DNA of 64,000 nt from Dryococelus australis. Lineage: Eukaryota; Arthropoda; Insecta; Phasmatodea; Phasmatidae. Where the stretch lies: NCBI GenBank assembly GCA_029891345.1, contig CM057009.1, positions 294,184,966-294,248,965 on the forward strand, given 5' to 3'. The stretch's first letter is position 1. Each line of letters begins with the position of its first letter. Below the pieces are notes generated by a model. That model was given only the letters and a program-made list of their open reading frames with translations. It ran no database searches and was not told where the DNA came from. A program made the translations under genes and the position numbers. Positions 37,129 to 48,290 of this stretch are shown in pieces.

Positions 37129-37419
37129 ATGGCTGCTGCAAGCTGGTCGACCGGAAACCTGAATTTCCGTTGCTGGAGTCTCTACATCCTGTTGTTTCTG
37201 ATAGAGCAGTTACACTCCCAGACTGTATACTTCAACCAGCTTCACTTTGATGACCGACTCACATATAGCCTCTGCCACATCTCTTTCAAAAGTTTTGCTC
37301 AGCCTGAACAAAAATCTTCTAAAAGAGGGTGTGATGTAGTGTGTGGGCATTCCGCCAGCTTTCCAAAGCAGAGAGAGAACATTTTAATGAAGTATTTTTC
37401 ACAACTTATCAAGTTCTGA
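37129..37419 (+). CDS. Small ORF with predicted signal peptide, running from element 2 into its LTR
   Basis: The 96-codon frame begins MAAASWSTGNLNFRCWSLY, followed by a hydrophobic core LYILLFLIEQL and a small-residue region (HSQ) that looks like a signal-peptide cleavage site. The mature part contains TVYFNQLHFDDRLTYSLCHI. The last third reads into the LTR that starts at 37330. The polypurine tract overlaps codons for SSKRG. No known family is recognised. It could be a displaced env 5' exon, since the env frame upstream lacks a signal peptide, or a chance frame. Nothing shows that it is expressed. Confidence 0.35.
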   Translation: MAAASWSTGNLNFRCWSLYILLFLIEQLHSQTVYFNQLHFDDRLTYSLCHISFKSFAQPEQKSSKRGCDVVCGHSASFPKQRENILMKYFSQLIKF

Positions 37420-37991
37420 GGTGCCTGCAGCAGGAAGTTGTATCCGCTCCAATACTGCCAACTGTGATTCCAGCACCACCTAACTGCGATACAAACCACT
37501 TTTTGACTGGAAATACGTCATGTATCACACATTTTCCAGTCACATGATTTCAATAACACACTGTGGGGCCACGTGCAAAGTTTCAGTTCATTGGCTCATG
37601 CCCTAACCTTGCTCTCTTAGTGGCTGATGACTTTCCATGCCCTGACTTCTCATTGGTGGGAGACTGCTCATGCGTTGACTTCTTGGTGGAGGGAAACTTC
37701 TCCCCACTACATTCATGTTGCTTTATTATGCCATGCATGGCCTGAAGACAAGAGATTTTAGAGGACACCAGAGACTGCTCATCACCACCTGGGACGATTC
37801 TCCTGAGCTGTGCTGAGACTCCGACTCCATCACCGCGACTCCGATATGTTTTTGCTTTTGGCACCCTGTAAGTAGATGCATAGTTGCAAGTGTAGATGTT
37901 TCAATGTTTGATTTTATTAAATGTGTTAAATTGACTTAATTTATTTCTTATTGAGTGTTTGTGCTTAGCCCTAGGCTGCTCGGGCATCACA
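37330..37991 (+). repeat. 3' LTR of element 2
   Basis: The block starts TGTGATGTAGTG and ends GGGCATCACA, giving a perfect 7-bp terminal inverted repeat TGTGATG/CATCACA. It is 662 bp long and is directly preceded by a polypurine tract, CTAAAAGAGGG. No second copy was seen in the window, so the 5' LTR is missing or unrecognisable. Confidence 0.75.
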
Positions 37992-38269
37992 CTATTAATC
38001 AGAGACAACCCAAAAGCACCAGTTTGTGGCCACCTTGCATCACCACATAAACCTAGTTTGGCAGGCATGAGTAAAAAACTGCATGCACTAAAAGCAACCG
38101 TTCACTCAGGCTCTCCTCTAGTCTGCAGAATTTCAATCAAATACGTAGCTACTTGACCACCTGGGCCACTGTGTCAAGTTAGCAGATCAGTGGTGTTTCA
38201 GAGCATCCCTGAAAAGAACTGAATCTCAGGGCACTCTCTCCCATATTGACACAGCATACAAAACACTTA
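37992..38269. other. Short stretch between element 2 LTR and MITE C
   Basis: No supported feature; probable host flank. Confidence 0.4.
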
Positions 38270-38505
38270 TAAGCTGTTCATGGTAAAGTGAGCACTTTTG
38301 AGGCCCTAGTTACTTCTCTCTTCCAGCCATCTTTTGTCCTGTAACCGCTTTTCTAAATAATTATTCCCATATAAGTAACAAACATAGTGTTTATATTCCT
38401 CTGCACTCAGAAGTTAATGTCTAGGATTAAAACAAAACATATTTATTGACTTTTATTCCAAATGAGACAGCTTTCAAAAGTGCTCACTTTACTGTAAATA
38501 GCCTA
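38270..38505. mobile_element. MITE family C, complete copy 1
   Basis: The ends are inverted repeats of about 30 bp: TAAGCTGTTCATGGTAAAGT...GAGCACTTTTGA on the left and its complement (GTGCTCACTTTACTGTAAAT, AGCCTA) on the right. Length is 236 bp with no coding capacity. A TA at the left flank suggests TA target duplication as in Tc1/mariner derivatives; the right TA has decayed to CA. Confidence 0.8.
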
Positions 38506-38629
38506 CACCCATTTTGATGTGCCACGATCACCGCCTGCTGAAGTCTAACCACTGTTGCAGTCACCAAGATAGAATCAACTCTGTGGTTGGTTAACCAATA
38601 GTCATGAAATTCCAGTAGTCACTAGCAAA

Positions 38630-38660
38630 ATATATATAGAAATAATTCACTTTATTTATT
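38630..38660 (-). terminator. Candidate poly(A) signal of the septin transcript
   Basis: On the - strand AATAAATAAA occurs at about 38649-38658, just under 1 kb downstream of the septin stop codon. It is the first strong overlapping pair of AATAAA signals. The exact cleavage site is not determined. Confidence 0.4.
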
Positions 38661-39644
38661 ATGAAGGTAATACAAAGACCATAGATATTCATGACTGACA
38701 GTTGACATGAATGGATTTCTCATCTTTCGATTTACATCCACTTCTTCAGTAGTTTTCCCTGAGCTTATACATTTTGGCTATAAAAAATATAAACAAATAT
38801 CTTAAGTTCACAATTCCTGCGAGACTGTACTGTTCATCATTAACACTTACCCAATACCATGTAATACAACTTTAGCAAAACATAACTGCTTAAAAATTAT
38901 ATATAAATGCATACTCTTGACTTTTCATTTGTTGAGCTAATACAGATAGATAATACTATCACCCAACACTGTTAAATGATTACATTAGCTGAACCACTTC
39001 ATTATCATACTTTTAAGTATTCACAGACTGAGCTGATATACAAGATGATGAAAGTAGACGATCACCAACATGTGAATCATTACATAATCCTGTAAATATT
39101 TACCAAGGAAGTTACGTACTCTTACACACAGTACCATTAAAATTGCAAATATCACATCAGTAAATAGTAAAGACCTACAGTAACACGGTTCATTTTGTGA
39201 CTTACTAATTAATATCTTCATAAATCACACCATCTGCTCCTTGACAGCTCAAGGCCACAATACAAAAAAAATATGATGCAAAAGTTTGGTATCAAAAATT
39301 ATACATAATAGGTGTACACAATCAGAAGTGGACCTATGATAATATTGTTGTACTATGTTACTAAGAATACTTTGTAACCTGAGGCAAAGCCACATAATTT
39401 AAAACAGAGTTAACACAAATGTTAACAAACACATACAAATTTTACAATAATGTTATAATCATGGCAGTAAACAAGTGAAAGAACCAAATGCACAAAGCAA
39501 GAACAACAAAAAAATTGTTGTCATTAAGTATCTAAAATATAAAATAATCTTTTCTACAGGTGTATATAAACAATAATTCATATTGGCACTAACACAGTCG
39601 AGCTTAACTCATTTCACGCTCCACAAAATTTTTCATAAAAATTA
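38661..39644 (-). other. Probable 3' untranslated region of the septin gene
   Basis: AT-rich sequence between the stop codon (39645-39647) and the AATAAA pair near 38650. No repeat or frame was recognised. The extent is inferred only from the position of the poly(A) signal. Confidence 0.4.
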
Positions 39645-39774
39645 TTAATGTTGCTGCTGCTGCATTTGTGCTTCCATTTTCGCTAACATTTCTTGCATGC
39701 GGCGCAATTCTGCTTCTTTTTCTTGTAATATGCGGTCCTTGTCTCCTGCTGGAGGCTTCTCCTCAGCAACCAAA
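39645..39774 (-). CDS. Septin, last coding exon (C-terminal coiled coil)
   Basis: After a 3' splice site ending CCAG, the exon begins with one base that completes the split Ser codon. It then encodes LVAEEKPPAGDKDRILQEKE, followed by AELRRMQEMLAKMEAQ and a Gln/His end before TAA (39647-39645). The ELRRMQEML heptads are the hallmark coiled coil of SEPT2-group septins, where they mediate filament pairing. The exon codes for 42 residues plus stop. Its acceptor is preceded by an almost pure poly-T run of about 64 bases on the coding strand, an extreme polypyrimidine tract. Confidence 0.9.
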
Positions 39775-39778
39775 CTGG

Positions 39779-39842
<64 letters not shown>
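39779..39842. repeat. Poly(A)/poly(T) run forming the acceptor tract of the last septin exon
   Basis: About 64 A on the + strand with a single G, five bases upstream (in transcript sense) of the septin exon. On the transcribed strand it is a U-run next to the AG acceptor. It may be a poly(A) tail of an old retroposon or a slipped homopolymer. Confidence 0.9.
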
Positions 39843-39845
<3 letters not shown>

Positions 39846-39997
39846 ACAGTTTCCTTTTATTTAAACCAAGATTAATTTTAAAAAAAATGCACATACATTA
39901 ATTATGATCATGACTAAGTCTTGTAGAGGGAACCAATTGCTTGGATAATAAGGAGAGGAAGGGAAGTAGCCTATGCCTATAGTAAGAAACTATAGTA

Positions 39998-40667
39998 CAG
40001 TAAAACCTCTACATAGTGAACCTCTTTATAACAAAAACCTCTCTATACCAAAATCTGTGTTTGGTCCAGTCAAAACTGTATATGATACAATATATTTTAT
40101 ATTCTTTATAACAAAGACTGAAAAGTCTGATTATATTTACTTTCCATTTATATTTCTCCTTTTTTTATACAAAACTTTACTTAGAACTGTAAAAAACCCC
40201 AACATTTGTCACATATTTCAGATAAAAAATAAAATTAACAAATGCCATAATGTTTGTTAACTGCTATAGAAGCTGAATTGTCTCAATTTGTGTGTACCAA
40301 GTATTTTTTTATCATAAGCATTTTCATTACTTATTTAAAATTTAAGAATACTGCAAATTTTTTGTTTACATAATGTTGCTCCAAACAAAATTAATGGCAT
40401 ATTTCTTTTTTGGTGACAATAATTTATTAATAGTGGCCATAACATTTTACTGTATGAGTGTTCAAAAGAAAATCCTTTTAATACTTTTCTTTAATAAATC
40501 AGTACAAAAGAACCAATACTACTCAATTCCAGCAGCAATTAGATTCAAAATTGACTCCCTGATAAAAAAAAGAAACACATTGTAAATCACCTCTCTATAA
40601 GGAACCCCTCTATAACAAACACACAAAATTTTGGTCCCTTCAGTTTTGTTATACAGAGGTTTTACTG
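39998..40667. mobile_element. Tigger/pogo-type MITE in septin intron
   Basis: The ends CAGTAAAACCTCTACATAGT and (inverted) CAGTAAAACCTCTGTATAAC are flanked on both sides by TA. Length is 670 bp. CAGT...ACCTCT ends with TA duplication are typical of pogo/Tigger derivatives. No transposase is encoded; the one 95-codon frame inside (39973-40260, +) has no recognisable motif. Confidence 0.8.
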
Positions 40668-41106
40668 TATATCTCATCTATGAAGTCCACTTTTTGACAG
40701 CCAGTGTGTGGCAACATTTCATAAATGAAATTAATAACATCCCATTTAATAAATTCTGTATCGGATGAATCGTGAACCGTTTAGGGAGAATTTCATGTTG
40801 GCTATTCTGAGGGTCCTACCTTTGCACAACAGACATCAGAGAAATACACTAGCAGGAAGAAGTTCTTTGACAAAATGTAAATATATTTTATTTTGTGTCT
40901 TTACAAAAAAACTGCTATCAGTGTAACAAACTAAACTACATTCTAAAATAACGTTTAGGAATAAAAAAAATTGTTATGTAACATCCCAGTGCAATGAACT
41001 TGAGCACCCTAAGGTACTCTTGTAACAACACAAGGATGGCACATAAAAGGAAGGTGTTTTATTACATAAAGCATGTATCATTGGAAGGGCTCCTGTAATG
41101 CTTTTA
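40668..41106. other. Intronic AT-rich stretch, nothing recognised
   Basis: No frame, repeat pair or motif was noticed. Confidence 0.4.
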
Positions 41107-41154
41107 CCATGATATATATATATATAAATATATATATATATCATATATATATAT

Positions 41155-41199
<45 letters not shown>

Positions 41200-41295
41200 G
41201 AATAGTATGCTGAGGGTGTACTTTAAATCACATGTTCATATATATATATATAAATGAATAGTATGCTGAGGGTGTACTTTAAATCACATGTTCAT
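41107..41295. repeat. (TA)n tract with a two-copy 58-bp tandem duplication
   Basis: An imperfect TA run (41107-41196) is followed by AAATGAATAGTATGCTGAGG...CACATGTTCATAT, present twice at about 41196-41240 and 41252-41297. A short TA run lies between them. The copies look identical, so the duplication is recent. Confidence 0.85.
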
Positions 41296-41744
41296 ATCAT
41301 GTTATAAATTTATAAAAACAATGTGGATTTCATTGACAAAACTAATAAAACATTAATCAAATAAATTTAGAAAAAAATTAATTGCAGAAATTTATTATTT
41401 TTAGCGAATTGTGCATGCATGCGTGAGTGTGTTACCAAAAAGACTGGACTAGCATATCGTGAAGTAAATTGTTAGATGACTGTATTTATTAGTGTTTAGT
41501 GCACGCCATAATTTTTGCAACAAGTTCCAGGGAAAAAATGTTTTTAAAATAAAATTGCACCAAAAATTTGTGGTGCCCTTTTAGTAAGTATGGAACAAAT
41601 TATTCTTTTTTAAATTAACGTGTGGTGATTGTGATATGTTTGGAAAAAAATACTTAAGTGAGAGATGTGACAACAGACAGTCCCACCACTTCCCTCAACA
41701 TCCCCAGATAATTTATGGCTATCACTCCCCCCTTCTGCTTTTTT
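41296..41744. other. Intronic AT-rich stretch, nothing recognised
   Basis: No supported feature. Confidence 0.4.
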
Positions 41745-42315
41745 TTATGTATAGCGCACCCCAGGTATTGTTTCCTTTATTTTGGGAAAAAAAGACGCAC
41801 TATACACAAGTAAATATGGTACTCCTCTATCTAACAAATCTTTAATTTGCTTTCTAAATATTTCCATCAGGTGGGCCAATCTATAAAAATGCCACTTGAC
41901 ATTTTCTTTGGTAAGCAATTTTATCTGATATTCTAATAATTTTGTAAGGCCTAACTCAGTGGTAAACACCTTTGGAAAACTTTAGCACAATTTTTTAATA
42001 GCAAACACTGCTGTTCAATTAAGATGTTCAAAAGAATCTAGTATTTGACTAGACTATGCTTTACAATTAGGAGAAACATATTGTTTATGTTGAAAGCCCA
42101 CCTATGTTTTTTTTTGTTTGAATCAAACATAAAATAAATATGTTCATCTTGAATATCAAGTATTAGGCCAGTAGCAGCCATGAATTCTGTACCCAAAATG
42201 AAATCTAAACCTAGTTGTTTGGAAATTAGACATTTGTGAGTTCAAGTGAAATAGTTAATTTTGACTTTACAGTGGCACAACAAGAAATTGACAAAGCCTG
42301 CCATGACCAGTTTTC
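41745..42315 (-). pseudogene. Protease-RT fragment of the element 1 family, inverted
   Basis: The - strand frame 41969-41745 reads FTTELGLTKLLEYQIKLLTK, the uninterrupted counterpart of the junction split by X at 2012/3733. Upstream (42050-42310) the DNA matches 1660-1850 of element 1, including the GAATTCATGGCTGCTACTGG block. The fragment is cut at both ends and is far from any LTR. It shows that the family also existed without X. Confidence 0.75.
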
Positions 42316-42890
42316 TAGTTAAGGGCATTTCAGGAAGACCCTCTAAACAGTCCTGATGGTGGACGCTCTCTGGTACTTCAAAATTTGGCCAACGTAATTC
42401 AAGACATTCATTTATGTTCAAGCAGCAATGTTTTGTTTGACACACAGAAGTTATTTATTGTAGCCATTGTATTTATGCTTTGAGGGGGGTTACATTGATT
42501 AAGTTGTATCCAGATGTTGTAATGTCTAAAGGTTGTACTAAAGGTAGTGTGAGAATTTGAGAGTTGATGTTTAGACATCCTTGGAAGTAACCACATGTTT
42601 GCAGGATCTCGTGGAACCAATTGTAGTTGCCGTTAGAAGAGTCGCAGAGTGTGCAGAAGTTATTGAATACGATTTATGATTTAATTGATGTATTATTGCT
42701 TTCCTAGAGAGTCCAGTTAATCCCCCCCCCCCCCCCCCCAAATTTTTCTTTCAGTGTTTGCCAGCTTAGTAGCTAGAATCTAAGTTTCTCTATTTATCCA
42801 TTCACTGCTTTTCCCCTTATTGTTTTATTTATTCTTCCCTACTAATTTCTCTTAACATTTATTTATATACCCCCCACCCCTATCACTCCC
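42316..42890. repeat. Interspersed repeat D, copy 1
   Basis: Matches 51500-52035 with many differences: shared CCTGATGGTGGACGCTC and CTGGTACTTCAAA, then AGTTATTTATTGTAG, GTCTCTAAAGGTTGT-like, CTCGTGGAACCAATTGTAGT and CTTTCCTAGAGAGT-like blocks. It has a run of about 17 C at 42723-42739. No frame is conserved. It directly adjoins the inverted gypsy fragment and may be part of an older LTR element. Confidence 0.65.
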
Positions 42891-42909
42891 CCCTCACTCT
42901 CTCTCTCTT

Positions 42910-42989
<80 letters not shown>

Positions 42990-43110
42990 ATGCACACACA
43001 CACTCTCTCACTCACTCACACTCTCTCTCTCACACACTCTCACTCACTCATACACTCTCACTCACTGTGTGTGTGTGCACACGCATGCATGCATGCATGT
43101 GTGTGTGTCT
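42891..43110. repeat. Compound microsatellite (CT)n(TA)n(CA/CT)n(TG)n
   Basis: CT-rich text, about 35 TA units (42916-42985), mixed CACT/CTCA repeats and a GTGTGTG/CATGCATG end. Confidence 0.95.
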
Positions 43111-43479
43111 CCTTAAGAGTTTGGCATAAATAAAGTTCAGTGATGTGGAAATAAGTAAAATTGCCACAGGAAAATACAACACATTAGGAGAGGATGCACT
43201 TTTGTCTTTAGCATTTAGTTAACACACAGCAGCATCATTCTGTATTTTCTGCCTAAAATGATACGTAAAAAGAGGGAACATGTTACTTGGAAACACACGT
43301 GAACTGTATACAGTTTCTCTGCTATGTTTTTAAAACTTGAAGTGGCATTATTAAATTAAAGATTTTACTTTTAATGAGATATGGAAAGGATGGAGAGGAA
43401 GTTCATAAAAGCATTGCAAGCGTATGTTGCATTCATCTCCTGTATTTTCACGAGTGTGATGGCCTGTCTCTTCCTTCTA
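43111..43479. other. Intronic stretch, nothing recognised
   Basis: No supported feature before the Tigger-like left end. Confidence 0.4.
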
Positions 43480-43967
43480 CAGTAAAATCTCATTAAAACA
43501 AAGTTTTATAAAGTTCAAATTTTTGTTCTTTATAATGAAATTTCTTTGACCTGAAATTTCACTATTCTTTGAAAGGACACTCAGAAAGGATCCAATTTTA
43601 GTTATCTTTAACAAAATAAAGTGCAGTAAATTATGTACAGTATATGCAAGATGGTTTTATCTGTTTATTATGAGAAAATAAAATTTTAATAAACTCTCAG
43701 AAACTACAGTATAGGATTGCAATAATTTTTTTAAACATGCAAATGTCTACTTCCAAAAATATAATAGCAAATGACCTACCACAAATAAACTAGGTACAAG
43801 ACAATCAACAATATACACTGTCTGATTGGAAAAACAAGCTAACAAAGAAAAAAGTACAAATTAAATAATAAGCCCTGAAACAATTATACTAAAACTTATT
43901 CATTCACAGGTTTCATCTATTCAAAGAAGCAAGATATTTTCGACTGCTTATTCTGTCGTAATAGAGT

Positions 43968-44800
43968 TTATTGTAGGAACTGTTCTACATCATGAAACAA
44001 ATGCAACATACTGTTTGGCACACTACCAGTTTTAGTAATGAATTTGGACAGTTTTTCGAAACACACTACAGCATCTCTTGAGGTGATTGGCTCTTCCTGG
44101 GAGCCCTCATCTTCAGACAATCCAGTGTCTGCTGCCTCCTTTTGAGTGACCTCATTAATTATTTCACTGTACATCAAAAGTGGCATTGTTTCAACATCAT
44201 TGTCAACGGACACATATTCTTCAAAAGAAATGTTTTCAAACTGCAGTGCATCTGAAACATCTTTCCAAAGTCCTACTGAAATGCTCTCTTCACTACAGCT
44301 GGGGGCACCATTCTCATCCTGGGTGACGCTAGTTACCCGTGCAATTCCAGATTTCTTCCAGCAGTTTGCAAATGTCTCTACTTTTACATTCCACCAGCCA
44401 CCAGTTATTAGTTGAATAGCTTGTCGCACATCAATGTTGATGGGTAACTTCAACCTGATGTTGATGAGTATTCTTTCAACAAGCCTTTTCCGAAAATGGA
44501 TTTTGGCATTTTGGATTATGCCTTGGATCAATGGCTACAATGCTGAAGTGCAGTTTGGTGGCAGAAATTCTAGCCTGACGTTTTAAAGCCACACATCAAC
44601 ATTATGAGCAGCACAATTATCCACTAAAATGATTATTTTTCTGCCTTGCCTTTGCATGTCTTTATCAGTTTTGACTAGCCAGTTACCAAAAATTTATTTA
44701 GACATCCATGCCCGGCTATTATTGACGTAATCAGTTGGAAGTTCTTGCAGTCTTAATTACTCAGTATAAATAAGACCACGCAAATACAAAGACTTCTTGT
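43968..44800 (-). pseudogene. Tigger transposase, C-terminal catalytic part
   Basis: Starting near 44770 the text is LQELPTDYVNNSRAWMSK, then a stop, GNWLVKTDKDMQRQGRK, IIILVDNCAAH (second catalytic Asp) and VRLEFLPPNCTSAL. The open frame 44531-43968 continues with HFRKRLVERILINIRLKLPI, GGWWNVKVETFANCWKKSGI and an acidic tail ending VEQFLQ. This is the Tigger DDE_1 layout followed by the usual acidic C-terminus. Stops at about 44693 and 44583 interrupt it. In the family this enzyme cuts and pastes the element at TA sites. Confidence 0.85.
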
Positions 44801-46100
44801 ACCATGTGCCAGGGAGTAGATAGGGCTACACTATAACCCTCACTTTAGAAATGTTACCCCAACACAGGCACAAGTCATCAAAATAGTGGACCATTATGGT
44901 TACGAGTGTGTACACAATTAATAAGGAATGAAGCAACCAGGCTGAACTCTTTAGATCCCATGCATTACAATTTGTTCAAAGTGTGCGTGTCAGTGGCGTT
45001 ATAAATAATTTAATGCGAGTCTTGGGTAAAAAAAAAAAAAAAAGTTAGTACAAAACATTTAATTTCCAGATATATTCACATTCTTTCTAGAATGTTTGAT
45101 TCTGAGGTTCCCTTAAATGTACACAATAAAACAAAAAGGAATATTTCGGAGGCATGACTAACACTTTAAATGCACTTCAAATATTAACAAGGATAAAAAC
45201 TCTTATATTCAACAACTCAAAATCTCAATATCCAATTAATAATACCATTCATGTACTATTCCACTCAATTTATTACATAGTTCTAAATAGATTAAACAGA
45301 AATTTTCCATAAAAAAATTCTTAGCAAAATTATTAGTTGGGGAGCCCCTTAATTATTAAAAAAATATACTTTACAAATAAACTGTTACAACTGAACAAAA
45401 AAACAAGATGGATGGTTGACCTTGCCCACAAGGTCAGCTCGATGATACGATACTCCTGTTGTTACATAGTTTAAAGTTTTTTAATAACATTTTCTCTGAT
45501 GTTCAAATATTTAAAATTGGCAACTGTCTAAAATAATTTGTGTAGAAATCAACTTTTCAGGGTGATAAATTTTTAAGGTTAGCATTTTAAGAGTTTGCGA
45601 AGGACTGGTAACATATACACCAAATTTTCTAACTACAAAATTAAATTTTCATGGCCTTATTGTTGAAGAGTAGCCCATGATGGGACGATTCGGCATAGAC
45701 AGGAGTTAAAGCAAGAAGGACATGTGATGAAGTTTCACGACATTTTCAATGTCATGCCAAGGCCATCGGGCAGCAGAATCACGATTTTATAATAGCCATT
45801 GCCAAAGCCACAAAGCGCTGAGTGGGGAACGGCTACACAATCAACAAAAAAAACACACAAAATAACGTAATAGTTCAAAACCAACTACGGGAAAACATGA
45901 CGGTAAAAATAACCTTCAAGAATAACTCACCCACAGAAGTGAATGGAAGGATATCACAGTAAATAAAACAGAAGAGCTGGAGCTACATTTGAAGAAAAGT
46001 GTTCATGCTATTTGTTTCTTAGAGAAGGACAAAAGTGACCTTCATGAAGGAGAGCTTTAACAATAATCTATTACACAATATAGCATTACACAAAAAAAAA
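44801..46100. other. Unrecognised 1.3-kb block inside the Tigger transposase
   Basis: This DNA separates KGVPSL (46195) from LQELPTDYVN (44770), which are adjacent in Tigger proteins. It has no long frame, no clear inverted ends and a short GC-richer patch at 45660-45830. It is presumably a later insertion whose borders I cannot fix. Confidence 0.45.
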
Positions 46101-46185
46101 CGTAGTTAGGTGCACGAAATCCGAAAAGTTTTGCCACAAAGGAAAAAATATTCTCCGAAAGGGGAATACAAAATTATATAATCAA

Positions 46186-46852
46186 AATTGTGCCTGGAAA
46201 TGGCACAAAGTGATGGCACACCTTTTAAACACCTTGGATTTTTGTGTTTCCCTATCACTAATGGCCGTAGCTTTGTGGTAACAGTAGCGTTGCAACAGAA
46301 CATTACTGATAACCTGTCTTTAAATTTCTTGCCACCAGAACATTTTTTACCTTCATGCGACATTGTTTTATAAGGCAGAAATTTGTAAAAATATGCATTT
46401 TCATCTGCATTAAAGATGTCTTCGAGAGCGTAAGATTTTAAAATTTCTTCTAATTTTTCTGAATTCCACTGTTCTGCAGCTATCCAGAACTTCCCTGAAA
46501 GTCTTTTATGACCAGAAAAAAAGACACTGTTTGGCTTTTGCCTCTAACATCAGTCCTGTGACAGGAACACCTTGTGCTCTGGTGTCCTTAAGCCAATTAT
46601 TCAGTGCCTCTTCAAGATCTGTATTATCACCAAGCCTACGTCCCTGCGGTTAGAACAAAGCGATGACTGTTCATACAGTTTGCTTATTTTCTCCCGATCC
46701 TTTAGAATTGTAGAAAGCATAGATGTTGCTAAACCAAACTGTTTGGCAACATGTAATTTTTTCTTCCCTTTATCAATTTCTTTTAAAATATCTACTTTTT
46801 CTTTTAAAGAATACTGCTTGCGTTTTTTCTTCTCATCACTTTGATCACCCAT
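46186..46852 (-). pseudogene. Tigger transposase, DNA-binding and first catalytic part
   Basis: From MGDQSDEKKKRKQYSLKEKV (46852) the text gives a CENP-B-type helix-turn-helix (ILKEIDKGKKKLHVAKQFGL, ATSMLSTILKDREKI). After a frameshift it gives the second HTH (EEALNNWLKDTRAQGVPVTG), then AEQWNSEKLEEILKSYALED. The first catalytic Asp lies in IFNADENAYFYKFLP, followed by GKKCSGGKKFKDRLSVMFCC and KHKNPRCLKGVPSL. At least two frame breaks (near 46600 and 46515) make it non-functional. Confidence 0.85.
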
Positions 46853-47500
46853 AGTAATAACGCAACCAAATATTAACTGTGCGTGGAATACTGTATTGAA
46901 ATCCAAGCCATAAATACTACACTTTCAAAACAAACAATAAATCACAGGTGAAGGAAAAACACCATAGACAGAACAATGTGAGCACAAAATGGTCGAAACC
47001 ATAGCTGCATAAAAACGCAAAATTCAGTGCCATCTACTGTACGTACAGCAAACTTTGAAAAACTGAAGTTGATTATCGGACGCCATGTTGGATTTAAAGT
47101 TAAATCAAAGATGGTGTATGTTTCCTTCAAAAATGAATGCTTTAAAATACGTGGCTGCGAGAGAAAGCAGTCGGCCATCTCACACAAAATTTTTTTTGCA
47201 TGGAGTGATGTAAACAAGCGCGATAAAATACGTTGGCATCTAAAATCAGTAATGGAAATCAATGACGAGTCAGATAAAGAAAGTAAGTCAACGTTTTGAC
47301 AAAAATACAATAAAATTTTGTGAATATGTGCTACAGGAAAGAATAAAACGTACAAAATGCTTTCGTTGTAATGAAAATACGTTTAGTAAATCTGAAACAT
47401 TTTAACCATTTAAATATATACACCATGTAGGGGAACTACAGATAATTCATTAAACCAAAATCTTCGTTAATCTGAAGTTCGTTGCAACGGTATTTCACTG

Positions 47501-48185
47501 TACTCATGTTAGAATCGCAATACCAAAAATTGTCCAAAAAAATGTGTAGGTGAACAACTATAGCAAAATAAATCCAAAAATTGCCAAAAAATAGAAATTC
47601 AAATCGTAGTCAGTAGAGAAAAACTAAGACAGACTTATTACAACCCAAGATAGTCAAAAAAGTAGGTAATAACAAGCAAACTTCTCAGGAATAACAGGAC
47701 CAAGATGGGTTGAACAGGCAAGGTAGAAAAAGCAAGATAAAAGGTAGAGTTCTGTTTTTTTTTGCTGCTTGCCACATGCTCATTATTGATAATTCGCTAG
47801 TGCTGTTGCCATGGGGCGAGGTGCAAAATGTGCCCTGCTGTGCATGCGTATCTCAGCAGACAAGTATAGCATTTAAAAGAGAACTGCACCGCAGTACTGT
47901 AGAATAGCTGCCAGATAAAAGACCTTGCTTGGGCGCTGTATGCTAGTGATGGTAAATTTTAATGAATTTCAAACGTGTTTTAATAAATTTTGGGGGCAAC
48001 TTTTTTTTTAAAATTTTTTGACCAAATTTTTTTTTACAGTTTTTCATGGTTTTCAAAAATCAGTCTGTACAAACAAGACAGCTGCATGAAACAGGTGCAG
48101 TAAGAACAAGGTTTGAGTGTAATGATATTACTTTGGAAACTGAGAAAATAAAAATTATGCATAATTCTGTAACACCAATACTCAC
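47501..48185. other. Intronic stretch between Tigger and septin exon
   Basis: AT-rich, with T-runs near 48000-48035; no supported feature. Confidence 0.45.
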
Positions 48186-48290
48186 CTTGTTTGTCTTTTG
48201 GGCACTGGTGCTCCTTTTGCGAGCCTTTCTGAACGATAGTTCTCATAATGGACTTCCTGAGTCACTTCTTGTAAGTCTTGCATATGAGTT
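48186..48290 (-). CDS. Septin, penultimate coding exon
   Basis: Bounded by TTTTTTCAG before 48290 and GTGAGT after 48186. The 105-bp exon begins with the last base of an Ile codon and encodes [20 protein letters not shown] followed by [14 protein letters not shown]. It ends with two bases of a Ser codon completed by the next exon. THMQDL-EVT---HYENYR is the strongly conserved end of the septin fold. No internal damage. Confidence 0.95.

Larger units (their letters stand above)
43480..47500 (-). mobile_element. Tigger-like (pogo family) DNA transposon, about 4.0 kb, defective
   Basis: The ends CAGTAAAATCTCATTAAAAC (43480) and, inverted, CAGTGAAATACCGTTGCAAC (47500) form imperfect terminal inverted repeats flanked by TA on both sides. 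Between them, on the - strand, lies a CENP-B/Tigger-type transposase in pieces. About 1.3 kb of unrelated DNA separates the first and second catalytic segments. It lies in the 8.4-kb septin intron, in the same orientation as the gene. Confidence 0.85.

Noticed and set aside
46186-46373. + strand frame over the Tigger catalytic segment
   Set aside because: Antisense shadow of the conserved KKCSGGKKFKDRLS text.
47027-47299. 90-codon + strand frame inside the right end of the Tigger element
   Set aside because: It lies opposite the transposase orientation near the terminal repeat and has no recognisable motif; probably chance.
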